A stretch of DNA of 64,000 nt from Clostridia bacterium DTU025 (lineage in GTDB: Bacteria; Bacillota; DTU025), in the NCBI GenBank assembly GCA_001513145.1, contig LFSP01000032.1, positions 84,088-148,087 on the forward strand, read 5' to 3'. The notes under the pieces are model-generated. The model was given only the letters and a program-made list of their open reading frames with translations, searched no databases and was not told where the DNA came from. Shown one piece after another: positions 1 to 18,149 of the stretch (positions are counted from its first letter, which is position 1; each line of letters starts with the position of its first letter). The position numbers and the translations under genes are program-made.

Positions 1-574
1 ACGTGGTCATCGCCTCAGCGAACCCGTAGTCGATATCGGCCCTCAGGGTGTGTAGCGGCAGCTTACCGCTGCTGTAACCTTCAGTCCTGGCGATCTCGGC
101 GCCGCCCAGCCTTCCGCTGGTCTTCATGCGGATGCCCTGAACGCCCAGACGCTCCGCCCTCATCATCGCCTGCTTCATGGCGCGCCTGAACGAGATCCTG
201 CGCTCCAGCTGGTTCGCGATGTTCTCCGCGATGAGCTGCGCATCGGCTTCCGGATGCCTTATCTCAAGGATGTTCACCGAAACCTGCTTGCCGGTCATCG
301 CCTCGAGGTCCTTACGAAGCGCCTCGGCCTCCGCGCCCCCACGGCCGATGACCATACCAGGCCTGGCGGTGTGGATCGTTACCCTGATCCTGTTGGCCGC
401 GCGCTCGATCTGGATCCGCGACACCCCCGCCGCATAAAAGCGCTCCTTCACGTACTTCCGAAGCTTCAGATCCTCGTGCAGCAGGTCGGCGTACTTCTTA
501 TCCGCATACCACGTGGAGTCCCACGTCCGGGTGATTCCAAGCCTAAGGCCTATCGGATTGACCTTCTGCCCCAC
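1..574 (-). CDS. rpsC: 30S ribosomal protein S3, C-terminus cut by window edge
   Basis: Reverse translation from GTG at 572-574 reads [29 protein letters not shown]..., typical S3; correct S10-operon position. Confidence 0.93.
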   Translation of the reverse strand, partial: MGQKVNPIGLRLGITRTWDSTWYADKKYADLLHEDLKLRKYVKERFYAAGVSRIQIERAANRIRVTIHTARPGMVIGRGGAEAEALRKDLEAMTGKQVSVNILEIRHPEADAQLIAENIANQLERRISFRRAMKQAMMRAERLGVQGIRMKTSGRLGGAEIARTEGYSSGKLPLHTLRADIDYGFAEAMTT

Positions 575-577
575 GCT

Positions 578-916
578 CTAACCCTCCCTCTCTCTGACGA
601 TCACTGTGATGTGGCTTGTGCGCTTGAGGATCCTGTCGGCCATACCCCGCAAACGAGGGAGTATCCTCTTCATCGTCGGCCCGGCGTCTACGTACGCCTT
701 CGCCACGTAGAGATCGTCACGGGTAAGGTTGAGGTTGTTCTCGGCGTTGGCCGCCGCCGACGCTACGACTTTGTACACCGGCTCGGCGGCGACGTACGGA
801 GCGTACTTCAGAATGGTCAGGGCCTCGTCAACGCTCTTGCCGCGCACCATGTCAAGCACCCGGCGGACCTTCCGGGGCGACATGCGCACGTATCGAGCCA
901 CTGCTTTCGCTTCCAC
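578..916 (-). CDS. rplV: 50S ribosomal protein L22
   Basis: [29 protein letters not shown]...; operon order. Confidence 0.97.
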   Translation of the reverse strand: MEAKAVARYVRMSPRKVRRVLDMVRGKSVDEALTILKYAPYVAAEPVYKVVASAAANAENNLNLTRDDLYVAKAYVDAGPTMKRILPRLRGMADRILKRTSHITVIVREREG

Positions 917-930
917 TCTGCCCGACCTCC

Positions 931-1212
931 TTACCTCATCTTCGCAGTCTTGTCAGTCTGTCTGTGCCCCCTGAACGTGCGGGTGGGGGCGAACTCGCCG
1001 AGCCTGTGCCCTACCATGTCTTCAACGATGTAAACCGGAACGTGCCGTCTGCCATCGTGCACGGCTATGGTGTGCCCCACCATGTCGGGGGTTACCATAG
1101 AGGCCCTGGCCCAGGTCTTTATTACTTCCTTCTTGCCAGCCTGGTTCAGAGCTTTGACCTTCTTCTCCAAAGCTGGGTGAACGTACGGTCCCTTCTTCAG
1201 CGACCTTGCCAT
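931..1212 (-). CDS. rpsS: 30S ribosomal protein S19
   Basis: [19 protein letters not shown]... Confidence 0.97.
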   Translation of the reverse strand: MARSLKKGPYVHPALEKKVKALNQAGKKEVIKTWARASMVTPDMVGHTIAVHDGRRHVPVYIVEDMVGHRLGEFAPTRTFRGHRQTDKTAKMR

Positions 1213-1244
1213 CCTTCGGCGCGCCTCCTTTCAGAACCTCGTCG

Positions 1245-2075
1245 TCACTTGCTGCCGCGGCGTCGGACTATCAGGCGGTCCGAGGCCTTAGGCTTGCGCG
1301 TTCTGTGTCCGAGCGTGGGAACGCCCCACGGGGTGACAGGACCCGGCATGCCGATGGGCGCCCTGCCCTCGCCACCGCCGTGTGGATGGTCAACGGGGTT
1401 CATGACGCTACCGCGAACGTGCGGACGCTTGCCCAGCCATCTCTTGCGGCCGGCCTTGCCCAGGGTGATGTTCTCGTGCTCCACGTTGCCCACCTGGCCA
1501 ACCGTGGCACGGCACTCCGCTGGCACCATTCTCATCTCTGAAGACGGCAACCTCAAAGTGACGTACCCGCCCTCGCGGGCCATGATCTGCGCGCTGGCGC
1601 CGGCTGACCTCACGAGCTGCGCCCCCTTGCCTGGGAAGAGCTCGATGTTGTGGACTACGGTGCCCACGGGGATGTTCTCCAGCGGAAGAGCGTTGCCAGG
1701 CTTGATGTCGGCGTCAGGGCCTGACATTATCACGTCGCCCACCTTCAGCCCCAGCGGGGCAAGGATGTAGCGCTTCTCGCCGTCCCTGTACACCACCAGC
1801 GCAATCCTGGCGGACCTGTTGGGGTCGTACTCGATGCTGGCTATCCGGCCAGGCACCCCATCCTTATCCCTCTTGAAGTCGATGATCCGGTAGGCCCGCT
1901 TGTGGCCTTTTCCGCGGAACCTCAACGTGACCCTGCCTTCTGCGTTGCGCCCACCGCTTCTCCGCAGCGGAGCCACGAGGGACTTCTCAGGCCGGGTCGA
2001 CGTGATCTCCTCGAAAGTGGACACAGTCATCTGCCTGCGCCCCGGCGTAGTGGGCTTGAAAGCCTTGATTGCCAT
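1245..2075 (-). CDS. rplB: 50S ribosomal protein L2
   Basis: [21 protein letters not shown]... [17 protein letters not shown] motif. Confidence 0.98.
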   Translation of the reverse strand: MAIKAFKPTTPGRRQMTVSTFEEITSTRPEKSLVAPLRRSGGRNAEGRVTLRFRGKGHKRAYRIIDFKRDKDGVPGRIASIEYDPNRSARIALVVYRDGEKRYILAPLGLKVGDVIMSGPDADIKPGNALPLENIPVGTVVHNIELFPGKGAQLVRSAGASAQIMAREGGYVTLRLPSSEMRMVPAECRATVGQVGNVEHENITLGKAGRKRWLGKRPHVRGSVMNPVDHPHGGGEGRAPIGMPGPVTPWGVPTLGHRTRKPKASDRLIVRRRGSK

Positions 2076-2102
2076 CCCGCATACCTCCTTTGCTGCGATT
2101 CG

Positions 2103-2393
2103 TTAGGCGCCTTCGAACAGTGGGATGCGGTCCCCAGCCTTCAAAGTGACGACAGCCTTCTTCCAGGTGGGCGTCCGTCCCTCGAAACGCCCTTGCCTCT
2201 TGAGCTTGCCTCGCACGGTCATGGTGTTCACGTCCGTGACGGTCACGTTGAAGAGCGCCTCGACCGCCTTGGCGATCTCGATCTTGTTGGCGTCACGTTT
2301 CACCTCGAAGACGTACTTGCCCTCGGTGGTGAGCCGGTTCGATTTCTCAGTGATGATCGGCCTTATGATTATGTCCTGAGGATGTGCCATCAC
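2103..2393 (-). CDS. rplW: 50S ribosomal protein L23
   Basis: [27 protein letters not shown]. Confidence 0.97.
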   Translation of the reverse strand: MMAHPQDIIIRPIITEKSNRLTTEGKYVFEVKRDANKIEIAKAVEALFNVTVTDVNTMTVRGKLKRQGRFEGRTPTWKKAVVTLKAGDRIPLFEGA

Positions 2394-3010
2394 GCCAAGG
2401 CCTCCTCTACTGCAGCCACCGCATCGCGGCTGATCACCAGCGCGGTGTGCCTCACTATGTCGTAAACGTTCAGCCCCTCCACGGTGAGAGCCAGCGCATC
2501 CGGGATGTTCCTGGTGGAACGCTCCACCGTGTCGTCAGCTGACGCCGTTACCACCAGCGGCTTGTCGGCGCCGATGGCCTTAAACAGCTGGACCATGGCC
2601 TTGGTGCTCGGCTTATCCAGCTCCAGCGAGTCGATGACGTACACCGCGTTCTCCTGCGCCCTGGCGGAGAGCGCTGAGAGCAGCGCCAGACGCCTCACCT
2701 TCCTGGGGATCCTGTATCCATACTTCCTGGGCGTCGGACCGAACACGATGCCTCCGCCAACCCACAGAGGCGACCTGCGGGAGCCGTGCCTGGCCCTGCC
2801 GGTACCCTTCTGGCGCCAGGGCTTGCGGCCGCCGCCCGCCACCTCGGAGATGGTCTTGGTATCATGCGTGCCAGACCGCCTCGAGGCCAGCTGGAGCGTT
2901 ACAGCTTCGTGAACCGCGTACTCGTGGGGCTCTATTCCGAAGACGGCGTCAGGAAGCTCCACCTCTCCGAGCTTATTGCCTTTCATGTCGTAAAGTGGTG
3001 CTACGGGCAT
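2390..3010 (-). CDS. rplD: 50S ribosomal protein L4
   Basis: [29 protein letters not shown] motif. Confidence 0.97.
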   Translation of the reverse strand: MPVAPLYDMKGNKLGEVELPDAVFGIEPHEYAVHEAVTLQLASRRSGTHDTKTISEVAGGGRKPWRQKGTGRARHGSRRSPLWVGGGIVFGPTPRKYGYRIPRKVRRLALLSALSARAQENAVYVIDSLELDKPSTKAMVQLFKAIGADKPLVVTASADDTVERSTRNIPDALALTVEGLNVYDIVRHTALVISRDAVAAVEEALA

Positions 3011-3023
3011 TTCCTACGCCTCC

Positions 3024-3668
3024 TTACTTCTTCCTGGCCTTCACAGACTCGCGCACGGTCACGAGGCCGCCGTTGGGCCCAGGCACGGAACCGCGAACCA
3101 TGATCAGGTTGCGCTCAGGCTCCACCCTGACAACCTTGAGCCCCAGCGTCGTCACCCTCTCGCCGCCGAGCCTGCCCGGCATCTTGCGCCCCTTGAACAC
3201 CCTCGCAGGGTCAGTTGCGCCGAGGGAGCCCACCCTGCGGTGGTACATGGAGCCATGGCTCATGGGGCCGCGCCGGAAGTTCCATCTCTTCACCACGCCC
3301 GCGAAGCCGCGCCCGCGGGAGGTGCCGGTCACGTCGATCAGGTCGCCGGCGGAGAACATCTCCACGGTGAGCTCCTGTCCGAGCTTGTACTCGTCGGCCG
3401 ACTCCACCCTGAACTCCCTGAGGAAGCGCTTAGGCTTCACCTTGGCTGCGGCGAAGTGCCCCGCCATCGGCTTGTTCACCCTGCGCTCCTTGATGTCGTC
3501 GAAGCCCACCTGGATCGCCTCATAGCCGTCGGTGGCCTTGTGCTTCTTCTGCACAACGACGCAGGGACCGGCTTCTATAACCGTAACTGGATGAACCAAG
3601 CCGTCCTCCTCGAACAGCTGAGTCATCCCAATCTTTCTGCCCAGTATAGCTCTGCCCATGCGTAACAC
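3024..3668 (-). CDS. rplC: 50S ribosomal protein L3
   Basis: [29 protein letters not shown]; start may be the internal M of MGRAIL. Confidence 0.97.
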   Translation of the reverse strand: MLRMGRAILGRKIGMTQLFEEDGLVHPVTVIEAGPCVVVQKKHKATDGYEAIQVGFDDIKERRVNKPMAGHFAAAKVKPKRFLREFRVESADEYKLGQELTVEMFSAGDLIDVTGTSRGRGFAGVVKRWNFRRGPMSHGSMYHRRVGSLGATDPARVFKGRKMPGRLGGERVTTLGLKVVRVEPERNLIMVRGSVPGPNGGLVTVRESVKARKK

Positions 3669-3679
3669 CTCCCTCTGGC

Positions 3680-3988
3680 CTACAGCTTGATCTCTATGTC
3701 GACTCCTGCGGGCAGGTCAAGCCGCATGAGCGCGTCTATCGTTCTCGGGGTGGGCTCAATGATGTCGATGAGCCTCTTGTGCGTCCTCATCTCGAACTGC
3801 TCCCTCGAGTCCTTGTCGATGTGGACTGAACGGAGCACCGTGTACACGTTCTTCTCAGTCGGCAGAGGCACCGGCCCCGACACCCGCGAGCCCATGCGCC
3901 TGGCGGTGTCGACGATCCTCTCGGCGGACTGGTCGAGGATCTTGTGGTCGAAGGCTCTCAGCTTGATGCGAATCCTCTGGGTTGCCAC
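3680..3988 (-). CDS. rpsJ: 30S ribosomal protein S10
   Basis: [33 protein letters not shown]. Confidence 0.98.
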   Translation of the reverse strand: MATQRIRIKLRAFDHKILDQSAERIVDTARRMGSRVSGPVPLPTEKNVYTVLRSVHIDKDSREQFEMRTHKRLIDIIEPTPRTIDALMRLDLPAGVDIEIKL

Positions 3989-4093
3989 GTAGACTCCCTC
4001 CTAGTCGCCCGATTGCTTTTGCGGACATACTCCCCGTGAGTTACTCCCCCCGTCGGGAGCGAGGGGACAATCTCACGATTCATCGCAAAGGGT

Positions 4094-4114
4094 GGGGGCG
4101 GGAGCCCCGCCCCC
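4094..4114 (-). terminator. GC-rich hairpin between tuf and rpsJ
   Basis: gggggcggg-agc-cccgccccc; no clear U-tract, so it could be an attenuator instead. Confidence 0.4.
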
Positions 4115-4181
4115 CAACGTGCCGGCCGCCGCGGGCCAGCTTAGCTTCCTTACACTGAAGACCGCAACGTGAACCGCTACG

Positions 4182-5384
<1,203 letters not shown>

Positions 5385-5408
5385 GTTTCTCAAACCTCCC
5401 TTGTGATC

Positions 5409-7529
5409 TCAGGAAAAAACTCCTCGGTACTTCCTGATTATCTCCTGGGCCTTGCCGGGCGGCGTTGGCTCGTACCTAAGGAAATGCATCGTATGATTCG
5501 CCCTGCCCTGCGAGAGCGAACGTAACGTGGTTGCGTAACCGAACATCTCGGCCAGAGGGATCTGGGCTCTGATCACCTGATTGGGCCCCTGCGGCTCCAG
5601 GGATTGCACCTTTCCCCGCCTTGCCCCGATGTCAGCCATCAAGTCCCCCACATACTGCTCAGGCGTTTCGACCTCAACCTGCATTATGGGCTCAAGGAGA
5701 ATCGGCGAAGCAGCCTGCACTGCCTCCTTGAAACCTATGGACGCCGCGATCTTGAACGCCATCTCTGAAGAGTCAACCTCATGGTAAGACCCATCCAAGA
5801 GCGACACCTTCACGTCCACCACAGGGTAGCCAGCCAGCACTCCCACTGACGCCGCCTCCCTGATGCCCTGCTCCACCGCGGGCACGAACTCCTTTGGCAC
5901 GGTGCCGCCCACCACTTTGTTCTCGAACACCACTCCGGAGCCGCGCACGCCTGGCTCGATCTCCAGCACCACATGGCCGTACTGGCCGCGGCCGCCGGTC
6001 TGCCTCACGAACCGGCCCTCCTGGGTCACCGTGCCCGTCACCGTCTCCCTGTAGGCAACCTGAGGCTGGCCGACGTTGGCCTGCACGTTGAACTCCCGCA
6101 TCAGCCTGTCGACGATGATCTCAAGGTGAAGCTCGCCCATGCCCTCGATGATGGTCTGGCCGGAATCCGGATCCGTATGCACCTTGAACGTGGGATCCTC
6201 ATCCGTCAGCTTCGCCAGGGCCAGAGCCAGGCGCTCCTCATCAGCCTTGCTCTTGGGCTCGACGGCGACGGCGATGACCGGGTCCGGGAAGACCATCCTC
6301 TCAAGGAGCACCGGATGCCTTTCGTCTGACAAGGTGTCGCCGGTGGTGATGTCACGCGGGCCCACCGCGGCGGCTATGTCTCCAGTGGATATGACGCTGA
6401 GCTCCTCACGGTGGTTGGCGTGCATCCTCAGGATCCTGCCGAGGCGCTCACGCTTGCCCTTAGACGCGTTGTACACCACCTGGCCCGCGCGGGCCATCCC
6501 GGAGTACACCCGGAAGTACGCCAGCTTCCCGACGTACGGATCGGTGGCTATCTTGAACGCCAGCGCACAGAAGGGCTCGTCGTCGGAGGGCTTCCGCTCG
6601 ACGCGGACCTCCGAATCGCTCGGGTCGACCCCAACCACGGGAGGCATATCCACGGGGCTGGGCAGGAAGTCAACCACCGCGTCAAGAAGCGGCTGCACTC
6701 CCTTGTTCCTGTACGAGGACCCGCACAGCACCGGGATGATCCTCGCCGCCAGCGTCGCCCTGCGTAGCGCCGCCATCAGCACTTCCTTCGATATCGGCTC
6801 GCCGGCGACGTAGAGCTCCATGGCCTCGTCGTCGTTCTCAGCCACCTTCTCCACCATGCGCTCGCGGGCCGTCTCCGCGATCTCCACAAGGTCGGCCGGT
6901 ATCTCGCCCACCTCGAAGTTCAATCCGAGGTCGTCGTTGTACGTGATTGCCTTCATGTTGATCAGGTCGACCATGCCCCTGAAGGTGTCCTCCGCGCCGA
7001 TGGGAACCTGAATCGCGACAGGCACCGTTCCGAGGCGCTGCTCCATCATGCGCATCACGTTCTCGAAATCGGCCCCCACCCTGTCCATCTTGTTAACGAA
7101 GGCTATCCTGGGCACCCCGTACCTGTCGGCCTGACGCCAGACGGTCTCCGACTGCGGCTGCACGCCCTCCACCGCGGAGAACACCGCCACCGCGCCGTCC
7201 AGCACTCTCAGGGAGCGCTCCACCTCTACAGTGAAGTCAACGTGCCCGGGCGTGTCTATGATGTTTATCTGGTGACCGCGCCATTCGCACGTGGTGGCCG
7301 CAGAGGTTATCGTGATGCCGCGTTCCTGCTCCTGCACCATCCAGTCCATTGTGGCTGTGCCCGAATCCACATCACCAATGCGGTGGGTTCGCCCGGTGTA
7401 GAAGAGGATACGCTCGGTGGTCGTGGTCTTGCCGGCGTCGATATGAGCCATTATGCCGATGTTGCGTATCATGTCAAGAGGCAGCATTCCCGACTCCTGC
7501 ATCTCCCTTCTCCCCCCTCCGTGCGCCAC
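5409..7529 (-). CDS. fusA: Elongation factor G
   Basis: [34 protein letters not shown]; start may be internal. Confidence 0.97.
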   Translation of the reverse strand: MAHGGGRREMQESGMLPLDMIRNIGIMAHIDAGKTTTTERILFYTGRTHRIGDVDSGTATMDWMVQEQERGITITSAATTCEWRGHQINIIDTPGHVDFTVEVERSLRVLDGAVAVFSAVEGVQPQSETVWRQADRYGVPRIAFVNKMDRVGADFENVMRMMEQRLGTVPVAIQVPIGAEDTFRGMVDLINMKAITYNDDLGLNFEVGEIPADLVEIAETARERMVEKVAENDDEAMELYVAGEPISKEVLMAALRRATLAARIIPVLCGSSYRNKGVQPLLDAVVDFLPSPVDMPPVVGVDPSDSEVRVERKPSDDEPFCALAFKIATDPYVGKLAYFRVYSGMARAGQVVYNASKGKRERLGRILRMHANHREELSVISTGDIAAAVGPRDITTGDTLSDERHPVLLERMVFPDPVIAVAVEPKSKADEERLALALAKLTDEDPTFKVHTDPDSGQTIIEGMGELHLEIIVDRLMREFNVQANVGQPQVAYRETVTGTVTQEGRFVRQTGGRGQYGHVVLEIEPGVRGSGVVFENKVVGGTVPKEFVPAVEQGIREAASVGVLAGYPVVDVKVSLLDGSYHEVDSSEMAFKIAASIGFKEAVQAASPILLEPIMQVEVETPEQYVGDLMADIGARRGKVQSLEPQGPNQVIRAQIPLAEMFGYATTLRSLSQGRANHTMHFLRYEPTPPGKAQEIIRKYRGVFS

Positions 7530-7559
7530 AACCTGCTGGATGCGCTGTGATAGCGGTGT

Positions 7560-8030
7560 TTACCACCTGTAGTGTGCGAATGCCCTGTTGGCTTCCGCCA
7601 TCTTGTGCATGTCCTCGCGCTTCTTCACCGAAACGCCCTGTCCCGCTGCAGCATCGAGGATCTCCGCTGCAAACCGCTGGCTCATGGTCCTTTCCGATCT
7701 GTTGCGCGCGTTGGTCACGATCCACCTTATCGCCAGGGCCTTGCGCCTTTCCGCCCTGACCTCCACCGGCACCTGGTAGGTTGCTCCACCCACCCTGCGC
7801 GGCCTAACCTCTAGAACCGGCATGACGTTCTTCAGCGCGCGCTCCAGGGTTTCCAGCGGATCCTTCCCCGTCTTGCTCTCGATGATGCTAGCTGCCTCGT
7901 AGAAGATCCTCTCGGCAGTCCCCTTCTTGCCGGAGAGCATTATCTTGTTGATGAACTCCGACACGAGAACCGAACCGTAAACGGGATCAGGCGCCACGTG
8001 CCGCCGGCTGACACGACCTCGTCTTGGCAT
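7560..8030 (-). CDS. rpsG: 30S ribosomal protein S7
   Basis: [31 protein letters not shown]. Confidence 0.97.
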   Translation of the reverse strand: MPRRGRVSRRHVAPDPVYGSVLVSEFINKIMLSGKKGTAERIFYEAASIIESKTGKDPLETLERALKNVMPVLEVRPRRVGGATYQVPVEVRAERRKALAIRWIVTNARNRSERTMSQRFAAEILDAAAGQGVSVKKREDMHKMAEANRAFAHYRW

Positions 8031-8061
8031 TTTTCAACCTCCCCTCGAGCCCAGAAAGGTG

Positions 8062-8484
8062 TCACTTCGGACGCTTGGCGCCGTACTTCGACCTTCCCTG
8101 ACGTCTATTGACAACTCCAGCAGCATCCAATGTGCCGCGGATGATGTGGTACCTAACGCCCGGCACGTCCTTCACTCGGCCGCCTCTGATCAGTACGACT
8201 GAGTGCTCCTGCAGGTTGTGCCCAACACCCGGGATGTACGCGGTAACCTCGAGCCCGTTGGTCAGCCTCACCCTGGCGATCTTCCTGAGAGCCGAGTTCG
8301 GCTTCTTCGGAGTGGTCGTTCTCACCACCGTGCACACCCCTCTGCGCTGAGGAGAGCCCTCGCCGAAACGAGTCCTGCGACTGAGGGAGTTGTACTGGTA
8401 CCTCAGAGCCGGAGCGGATGTTCTTTTGGCGCTCTGACGCCTACCCTTTCTCACCAGCTGATTTATGGTTGGCATGCGTGCCAC
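8062..8484 (-). CDS. rpsL: 30S ribosomal protein S12
   Basis: [12 protein letters not shown]... [19 protein letters not shown]. Confidence 0.98.
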   Translation of the reverse strand: MARMPTINQLVRKGRRQSAKRTSAPALRYQYNSLSRRTRFGEGSPQRRGVCTVVRTTTPKKPNSALRKIARVRLTNGLEVTAYIPGVGHNLQEHSVVLIRGGRVKDVPGVRYHIIRGTLDAAGVVNRRQGRSKYGAKRPK

Positions 8485-8572
8485 CTCCTTCCCTGACAGT
8501 CACCTCGGACAACTTGCTGCAGGCGCGAGTGAACGCCCCTTGCGGGCCCACACCGGGTGCAAAGGGCGAGGA

Positions 8573-8842
8573 CTATTCGTCCAGGATCGCGGCGGAAGCC
8601 GCGCCAACCTCTATCCCGCACACCTTGCCGAGTTCCGACATCGTGTCGACAATGATAACCGGTATACCTTTGGCCTGGCACAAAGCCTTAAGGTCGCGAA
8701 CCACTCTCTCTTCGGCGTCGCGGGCCACAAATACTGTCCTGACGCCGCCACGCTCGAGAGCTCTCATCGTCTGCTTCGTGCCGATCACCCGGCTGGTTGC
8801 AGCGGCAAGTTCCTCGTACATAAGCGGTTTCGCCCCTCCCAA
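8573..8842 (-). CDS. L7Ae/YbxF-like RNA-binding ribosomal protein
   Basis: Small ORF between rpoC and rpsL; VIGTKQTMRALERGGVRTVFVARDAEERV resembles YbxF/L7Ae. Confidence 0.8.
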   Translation of the reverse strand: MGGAKPLMYEELAAATSRVIGTKQTMRALERGGVRTVFVARDAEERVVRDLKALCQAKGIPVIIVDTMSELGKVCGIEVGAASAAILDE

Positions 8843-8886
8843 GCCGGCCTGAACTGCACGTATTGCACTCGTTCAGACAGTTTTAC

Positions 8887-8915
8887 ATTTTACCATCAGC
8901 ACTATGGGCTGTCAA
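8887..8915 (-). promoter_or_regulatory. Sigma-A-like promoter of the str operon
   Basis: Minus strand TTGACA-N17-TAAAAT. Confidence 0.7.
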
Positions 8916-8995
8916 TATACATTGGCGAGGCTCGCGCGCAGGCGCGCAAGCGGGAGCGGCCCGGCTTCCGGCCACTCCCGCGTTTGCATCGATGG

Positions 8996-13099
<4,104 letters not shown>

Positions 13100-13129
13100 C
13101 CGCCTATCCCCCTTCCAACCCCTAGGGCC

Positions 13130-16100
13130 CTATATTTCATCGTCACCGACCAGGTCGGCATCGAACTCCTCAGTCTCCAACAGCCCATCGTGGATGGTGA
13201 GCCCTTCGGCTTCAAGCTCGCCCTCATCCTCGTAAGCATCCTGCGGTTCATCCTCGTCCTCGTCGCTGCCGCCCGCACGCTTCCGCTCGGTCTCCAGGCG
13301 CGGCAGGCCGCCTATGGCGTCAGCCCGGCCTGACCTGTTGCCTATGTCGATCCCCAGCTCGCTCGCGGTGGCCTCGATGTCGTCGTCAATCTCCTTGATC
13401 TCGATTTCCTGATCGTCGCCGGAGAGCACCTTGACGTCAAGGCACAGGCTCTGGAGCTCCTTGATGAGCACCTTGAAGGACTCAGGCACTCCGGGTTCCG
13501 GCACGTTCTCACCCTTGACGATGGCCTCGTAGGTCTTAACGCGCCCGGCGATGTCGTCGGATTTCACCGTAAGCAGCTCCTGCAGCGTGTACGCGGCTCC
13601 GTACGCCTCCAGAGCCCACACTTCCATCTCGCCGAACCGCTGCCCGCCGAACTGCGCCTTGCCGCCTAAGGGCTGCTGCGTCACCAGGGAGTACGGACCG
13701 GTGGACCGAGCATGGATCTTGTCATCCACCAGGTGCAAGAGCTTCAGCAGGTAAGCGTAACCCACCGTTACCTCCCTGTCGTAGGGCTCGCCTGTGCGTC
13801 CGTCATACAGGACTGTCTTTCCATTCTTGGGCAGCTCCGCCTTCTCAAGGAACTTGAAGACGTCCTCCTCCGTGGCCCCGTCGAACACCGGCGTGGCGAT
13901 GTGGACTCCGAGAGTGGCCGCCGCCCAGCCCAGATGGGTCTCCAACACCTGGCCGATGTTCATGCGCGACGGCACGCCCAACGGGTTCAGCACGATCTCT
14001 ATGGGCCTTCCGTCTGGCAGGAACGGCATATCCTCAACCGGCAGGATCTTGGCGATGACGCCCTTGTTCCCGTGCCTCCCTGCCATCTTGTCGCCCTCGG
14101 ATATCTTGCGCTTCTGGGCCACGTAAACCCGAACCAGCTTGTTGACGCCAGGGCCCAACTCATCCGGCTTGTCATCGCCCTTGGCCTTGTCGCGCGAGAA
14201 CACGTGCACCGCCACGACCTTGCCAGACTCGCCGTGGGGCACCCTGAGCGAGGTGTCCCTTACCTCGCGGGCCTTCTCGCCGAAGATGGCCCGGAGCAGT
14301 CGCTCCTCAGGAGTGAGCTCGGTCTCGCCCTTGGGGGTCACCTTGCCCACCAGGATGTCACCGGTGCGCACCTCGGCCCCGACGCGGATTATGCCCTCCT
14401 CGTCCAGGTCCTTCAGGGCGTCTTCGCTGACATTGGGGATGTCCCGGGTTATCTCCTCGGGGCCCAGCTTGGTGTCGCGGGCCTCGCACTCGTATTCCTC
14501 TATATGGATGGACGTGAACTTGTCCGTTATCACCAGGCTCTCGGATATGAGGATGGCGTCCTCGTAGTTGTACCCCTCCCAGGGTATGAACGCCACCAGG
14601 ACGTTCCTGCCAAGGGCAAGCTCCCCGTTGTCAGTCGACGGGCCATCCGCCAGGACGTCGCCCACCTCGACCCTCTGGCCGATGGCGACGGTGGGCCTCT
14701 GGTTGATGCAAGTCCCCTGGTTGGACCGGGCGAACTTGATCAGCCTGTAGACGTCTAGCGTGCCGTCGTCAGCCCGCACGCATACGCTGTTGGCATCGGC
14801 CGCTTCCACGTAGCCGGCGCGCCTGGCTATCACCACGACGCCCGAGTCCACGGCCGCCTTGAACTCCATGCCGGTGCCGACGTACGGAGCCTCCGTCCTG
14901 ATGAGGGGCACCGCCTGCCTCTGCATGTTGGATCCCATCAGGGCCCTGCCGGCGTCGTCGTTCTCCAGGAACGGGATGAGCGCCGTGGCCACCGACACCA
15001 GCTGTTTGGGCGACACGTCCATGAAGTCCACCTGGTCTGCGGAGGCCAGCATGATCTCATCCCTGAAGCGGCTCGCGATCTTCGGGTTCACGAAGGACCC
15101 GTCCTCCGCCAGGGGCTCGTTGGCCTGCGCGATGACGTAGCGGTCTTCAGCATCGGCGGTGAGATACACTATCTCGTTGGTGACTTTGCCGCCTTCAACC
15201 TTGCGGTACGGGGTTTCGATGAACCCGTACTCGTTGATCCGGGCGTAGGTGCACAGCGAGCCTATGAGGCCGATGTTGGGGCCTTCAGGCGTCTCGATGG
15301 GGCACATGCGGCCGTAGTGGGAGTGGTGCACATCGCGCACGTCGAAGCCTGCGCGCTCCCTGGAGAGACCGCCAGGCCCCAGGGCCGACAGCCTGCGCTT
15401 GTGCGCCAGCTCCGAGAGCGGGTTTATCTGGTCCATGAACTGCGACAGCTGGCTCGACCCGAAGAACTCCTTCACCGCAGCCACCACGGGCCTGATGTTT
15501 ATGAGCGCCTGAGGCGTCACGGCCTCCACGTCCTGAATGGTCATGCGCTCGCGGATCACCCTCTCCATGCGGGAAAGGCCGATCCGGAACTGGTTCTGCA
15601 GGAGCTCGCCGACGCTCTTCAGCCTCCTGTTGCCCAGGTGGTCGATGTCGTCGCGGCTGCCGATGTCATGCGGCAGGTTAACCAGGTAATTCACGGTCGC
15701 GAGTATGTCGTCGGGCGTGATGGTCTTCTGGTCAGCAGCGGGGAAGCCGTTGCCGATGACCTTCACCTCGCGATCGTCGTCGCCAACGCGCACGTACGCC
15801 TCGAAGAGCCTGCGCTGGTGTTCAAGCTCCCTGATGAGCTCGGCCTTTCTCGCGGTGACCCTCTCGCCATCGCCAACCAACGTCATGAGCTGGATGGTAT
15901 CCACCAACTCGCCAGTGTTGGGATCCAGCGTCTGCTCAGGGAGCACCTCGCCGGTGACGGGATCCACCAGCCTGCCGCTCCTAAGCTCCAGGCCGTACTT
16001 GAATATGGGCCGCGCCAGGCGGTGGCCGATGAGCCTGTCGGCCAGCTCCAGCTTGCGGTTGAGCTTGTATCTGCCCACGCCGGCCAGGTCGTACCTCTTG

Positions 16101-16891
16101 GGGTCGAAGAACAACGACTCGAAGAGCGAACGGGCGCTGTCAACCGCCGGCGGCTCGCCGGGACGCAACCTCTTGTAAATCTCCACCAGCGCCTCTTCCT
16201 GGCTGTTGGTGTTGTCCTTCTCCAGCGTGTTCCTGATGAAGTCGTTGTCGCCGAAGAGCTCCATGATCCTCTGTGTGGAGCCCCATCCCAGCGCCCGAAG
16301 GAGCACCGTCGCGGGAATCTTCCGGGTCCTGTCGACGTGCACGTACACGACATCAGACGCATCCGTCTCGAACTCGAGCCATGCGCCTCTGTTGGGAATT
16401 ATCGACGCCGTGTACGTCGTTTTCCCGGAGGAACTCTCCTTGACGATGTCGAAATAAGCACCGGGAGAGCGCACCAGCTGGCTCACGATGACCCGTTCGG
16501 CGCCGTTTACGATGAAGGTCCCGGTCGGGGTCATGAGCGGGAAATCGCCCATGAACACTTCCTGCTCCTTGACCTCGCGCGTCTCGTTGTTGATTAGGCG
16601 AACCTTCACCTTCAGAGGAGCGGCATAGGTGACGTCCCGCTGCTTGCACTCTTCCTCCGTGTATTTCGGAGAGCCAAGGGAGTAGCCTATGAACTCCAAA
16701 GAGAGATTTCCGGTGAAATCCTGAACCGGAGAGATGTCGCGGAATGTCTCAAGCAGGCCCTCGTCGAGAAACCACTGGTAAGACTTCTGCTGGATCTCGA
16801 TGAGGTTAGGGACTCCGAGAACTTCGGGGATACGGGAAAACGATATCCTCTCACGCCTCTTCGGTCTCTCGGCAATCTCCATGCAACCCAC
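13130..16891 (-). CDS. rpoB: RNA polymerase beta subunit
   Basis: [34 protein letters not shown]; acidic C-terminal tail. Confidence 0.98.
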   Translation of the reverse strand: MGCMEIAERPKRRERISFSRIPEVLGVPNLIEIQQKSYQWFLDEGLLETFRDISPVQDFTGNLSLEFIGYSLGSPKYTEEECKQRDVTYAAPLKVKVRLINNETREVKEQEVFMGDFPLMTPTGTFIVNGAERVIVSQLVRSPGAYFDIVKESSSGKTTYTASIIPNRGAWLEFETDASDVVYVHVDRTRKIPATVLLRALGWGSTQRIMELFGDNDFIRNTLEKDNTNSQEEALVEIYKRLRPGEPPAVDSARSLFESLFFDPKRYDLAGVGRYKLNRKLELADRLIGHRLARPIFKYGLELRSGRLVDPVTGEVLPEQTLDPNTGELVDTIQLMTLVGDGERVTARKAELIRELEHQRRLFEAYVRVGDDDREVKVIGNGFPAADQKTITPDDILATVNYLVNLPHDIGSRDDIDHLGNRRLKSVGELLQNQFRIGLSRMERVIRERMTIQDVEAVTPQALINIRPVVAAVKEFFGSSQLSQFMDQINPLSELAHKRRLSALGPGGLSRERAGFDVRDVHHSHYGRMCPIETPEGPNIGLIGSLCTYARINEYGFIETPYRKVEGGKVTNEIVYLTADAEDRYVIAQANEPLAEDGSFVNPKIASRFRDEIMLASADQVDFMDVSPKQLVSVATALIPFLENDDAGRALMGSNMQRQAVPLIRTEAPYVGTGMEFKAAVDSGVVVIARRAGYVEAADANSVCVRADDGTLDVYRLIKFARSNQGTCINQRPTVAIGQRVEVGDVLADGPSTDNGELALGRNVLVAFIPWEGYNYEDAILISESLVITDKFTSIHIEEYECEARDTKLGPEEITRDIPNVSEDALKDLDEEGIIRVGAEVRTGDILVGKVTPKGETELTPEERLLRAIFGEKAREVRDTSLRVPHGESGKVVAVHVFSRDKAKGDDKPDELGPGVNKLVRVYVAQKRKISEGDKMAGRHGNKGVIAKILPVEDMPFLPDGRPIEIVLNPLGVPSRMNIGQVLETHLGWAAATLGVHIATPVFDGATEEDVFKFLEKAELPKNGKTVLYDGRTGEPYDREVTVGYAYLLKLLHLVDDKIHARSTGPYSLVTQQPLGGKAQFGGQRFGEMEVWALEAYGAAYTLQELLTVKSDDIAGRVKTYEAIVKGENVPEPGVPESFKVLIKELQSLCLDVKVLSGDDQEIEIKEIDDDIEATASELGIDIGNRSGRADAIGGLPRLETERKRAGGSDEDEDEPQDAYEDEGELEAEGLTIHDGLLETEEFDADLVGDDEI

Positions 16892-17032
16892 CCTGCTTCC
16901 TATAGTGATTCCCGGGCATAACGAATAGCGCGGTTCCTGCTCTCAGTTCAGCCGCGCTCAAACTTGCACACCACGCGAATAGGCATCATGCTCCTTCACG
17001 TGTCCCCTTCACTCTCATTGTGACAATGAGTT

Positions 17033-17061
17033 ATGATACCACAACATGCGCGACAAGTCAA
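17033..17061 (-). promoter_or_regulatory. Sigma-A-like promoter of rpoBC
   Basis: Minus strand TTGACT-N17-TATCAT. Confidence 0.65.
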
Positions 17062-17173
17062 ATTCGCCATGGGAACACGTAGCCGGCACTGCCCCACCTG
17101 TGCGCCGCCAGTCTCCTCGCAGGCGGTGCCCAGGCGGGGCGCCGGCTCGGCAATAACGCCACTGTATCTGATG

Positions 17174-17554
17174 TTACTTGATCTCGACCTGTGCTCCAGC
17201 CTCTTCCAGCTGAGCCTTGATCTTCTCGGCCTCTTCCTTCTTGATGCCTTCCTTGACCGGCTTCGGAGCGTTGTCCACCAGGTCCTTCGCTTCCTTGAGG
17301 CCCAGGCCGGTGATCTCGCGGACGACCTTCAGCACCGGGATCTTCTTGTCGCCGGCGGTGATGAGGATCACGTCGAACTCGGTCTTCTCCTCGACCTCGG
17401 CCGGTGCAGCGGCGCCGGCGGCTGCAGGGACGGCTGCCACCGCAACGGGCACGGCGGCGCTCACGCCGAACTTCTCCTCAAGAGCCTTGACTAGCTCGGA
17501 AAGCTCCAGAACTGACATGTTCTCAATAGCGGAAAGGATCTCTTCCTTGGTCAT
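17174..17554 (-). CDS. rplL: 50S ribosomal protein L7/L12
   Basis: [34 protein letters not shown]. Confidence 0.98.
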   Translation of the reverse strand: MTKEEILSAIENMSVLELSELVKALEEKFGVSAAVPVAVAAVPAAAGAAAPAEVEEKTEFDVILITAGDKKIPVLKVVREITGLGLKEAKDLVDNAPKPVKEGIKKEEAEKIKAQLEEAGAQVEIK

Positions 17555-17575
17555 TTCAAAGTTGCCTCCCTCTTA

Positions 17576-18124
17576 TTAGGCCTGCGCGGGCGCTGCGCCG
17601 CCAGCGGCCTCCTCTTTCTTCGCTCTGATCGCATCCAGCGCCACCACCAGCTTGCGCGCAGGACCTGACAACACGTTGACCAGGCCAGCGATGGGCGCCT
17701 GCATCGCTCCGAGAAGCTGCGCCAGCAGGACCTCCCTGGACGGCAGGGTGGCCAACTGTGCCACCTTGGCGTCGTCGATGACCTCGCCCTTCAGGATCCC
17801 GCCCTTCACCTTGAGGACCTTGCTCTCCTTGGCGAACTGCGTGAGGATCCTGGCCGGAGCGGCGACATCGTCGCCTGCGAAGGCCACGGCGGTGGGGCCC
17901 TCCAGATAGGGCTCGAGCCCGGCTATGCCAACCCTCTCGGCTGCGATCTTGATAAGGGTGTTCTTGTACACCTCGTAGTGCGCTCCGGCTTCCCTCAGTT
18001 TCCGCCTGAGTGCGGTAACCTGTGCGACGTTAAGGCCCCTGAAATCGGCTAACACCGCCACCTGCGAGGTGCTGAGCTTCTCCTGAAGCTCGTCGATGAT
18101 CTGGGCTTTCTTGGGTGTAGGCAA
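17576..18124 (-). CDS. rplJ: 50S ribosomal protein L10
   Basis: Start placed at TTG 18122-18124 after GGAGGTG; LPTPKKAQIIDELQEKLSTSQVAVLADFRGLNV. Confidence 0.93.
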   Translation of the reverse strand: MPTPKKAQIIDELQEKLSTSQVAVLADFRGLNVAQVTALRRKLREAGAHYEVYKNTLIKIAAERVGIAGLEPYLEGPTAVAFAGDDVAAPARILTQFAKESKVLKVKGGILKGEVIDDAKVAQLATLPSREVLLAQLLGAMQAPIAGLVNVLSGPARKLVVALDAIRAKKEEAAGGAAPAQA

Positions 18125-18149
18125 TCTTACACCTCCTCGCTTGTGGGTT

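Noticed and set aside
15430-15500. Rifampicin-resistance substitution in RpoB (MDQINPLSE)
   Set aside because: The residue at this position varies naturally among bacteria; no basis to infer resistance.
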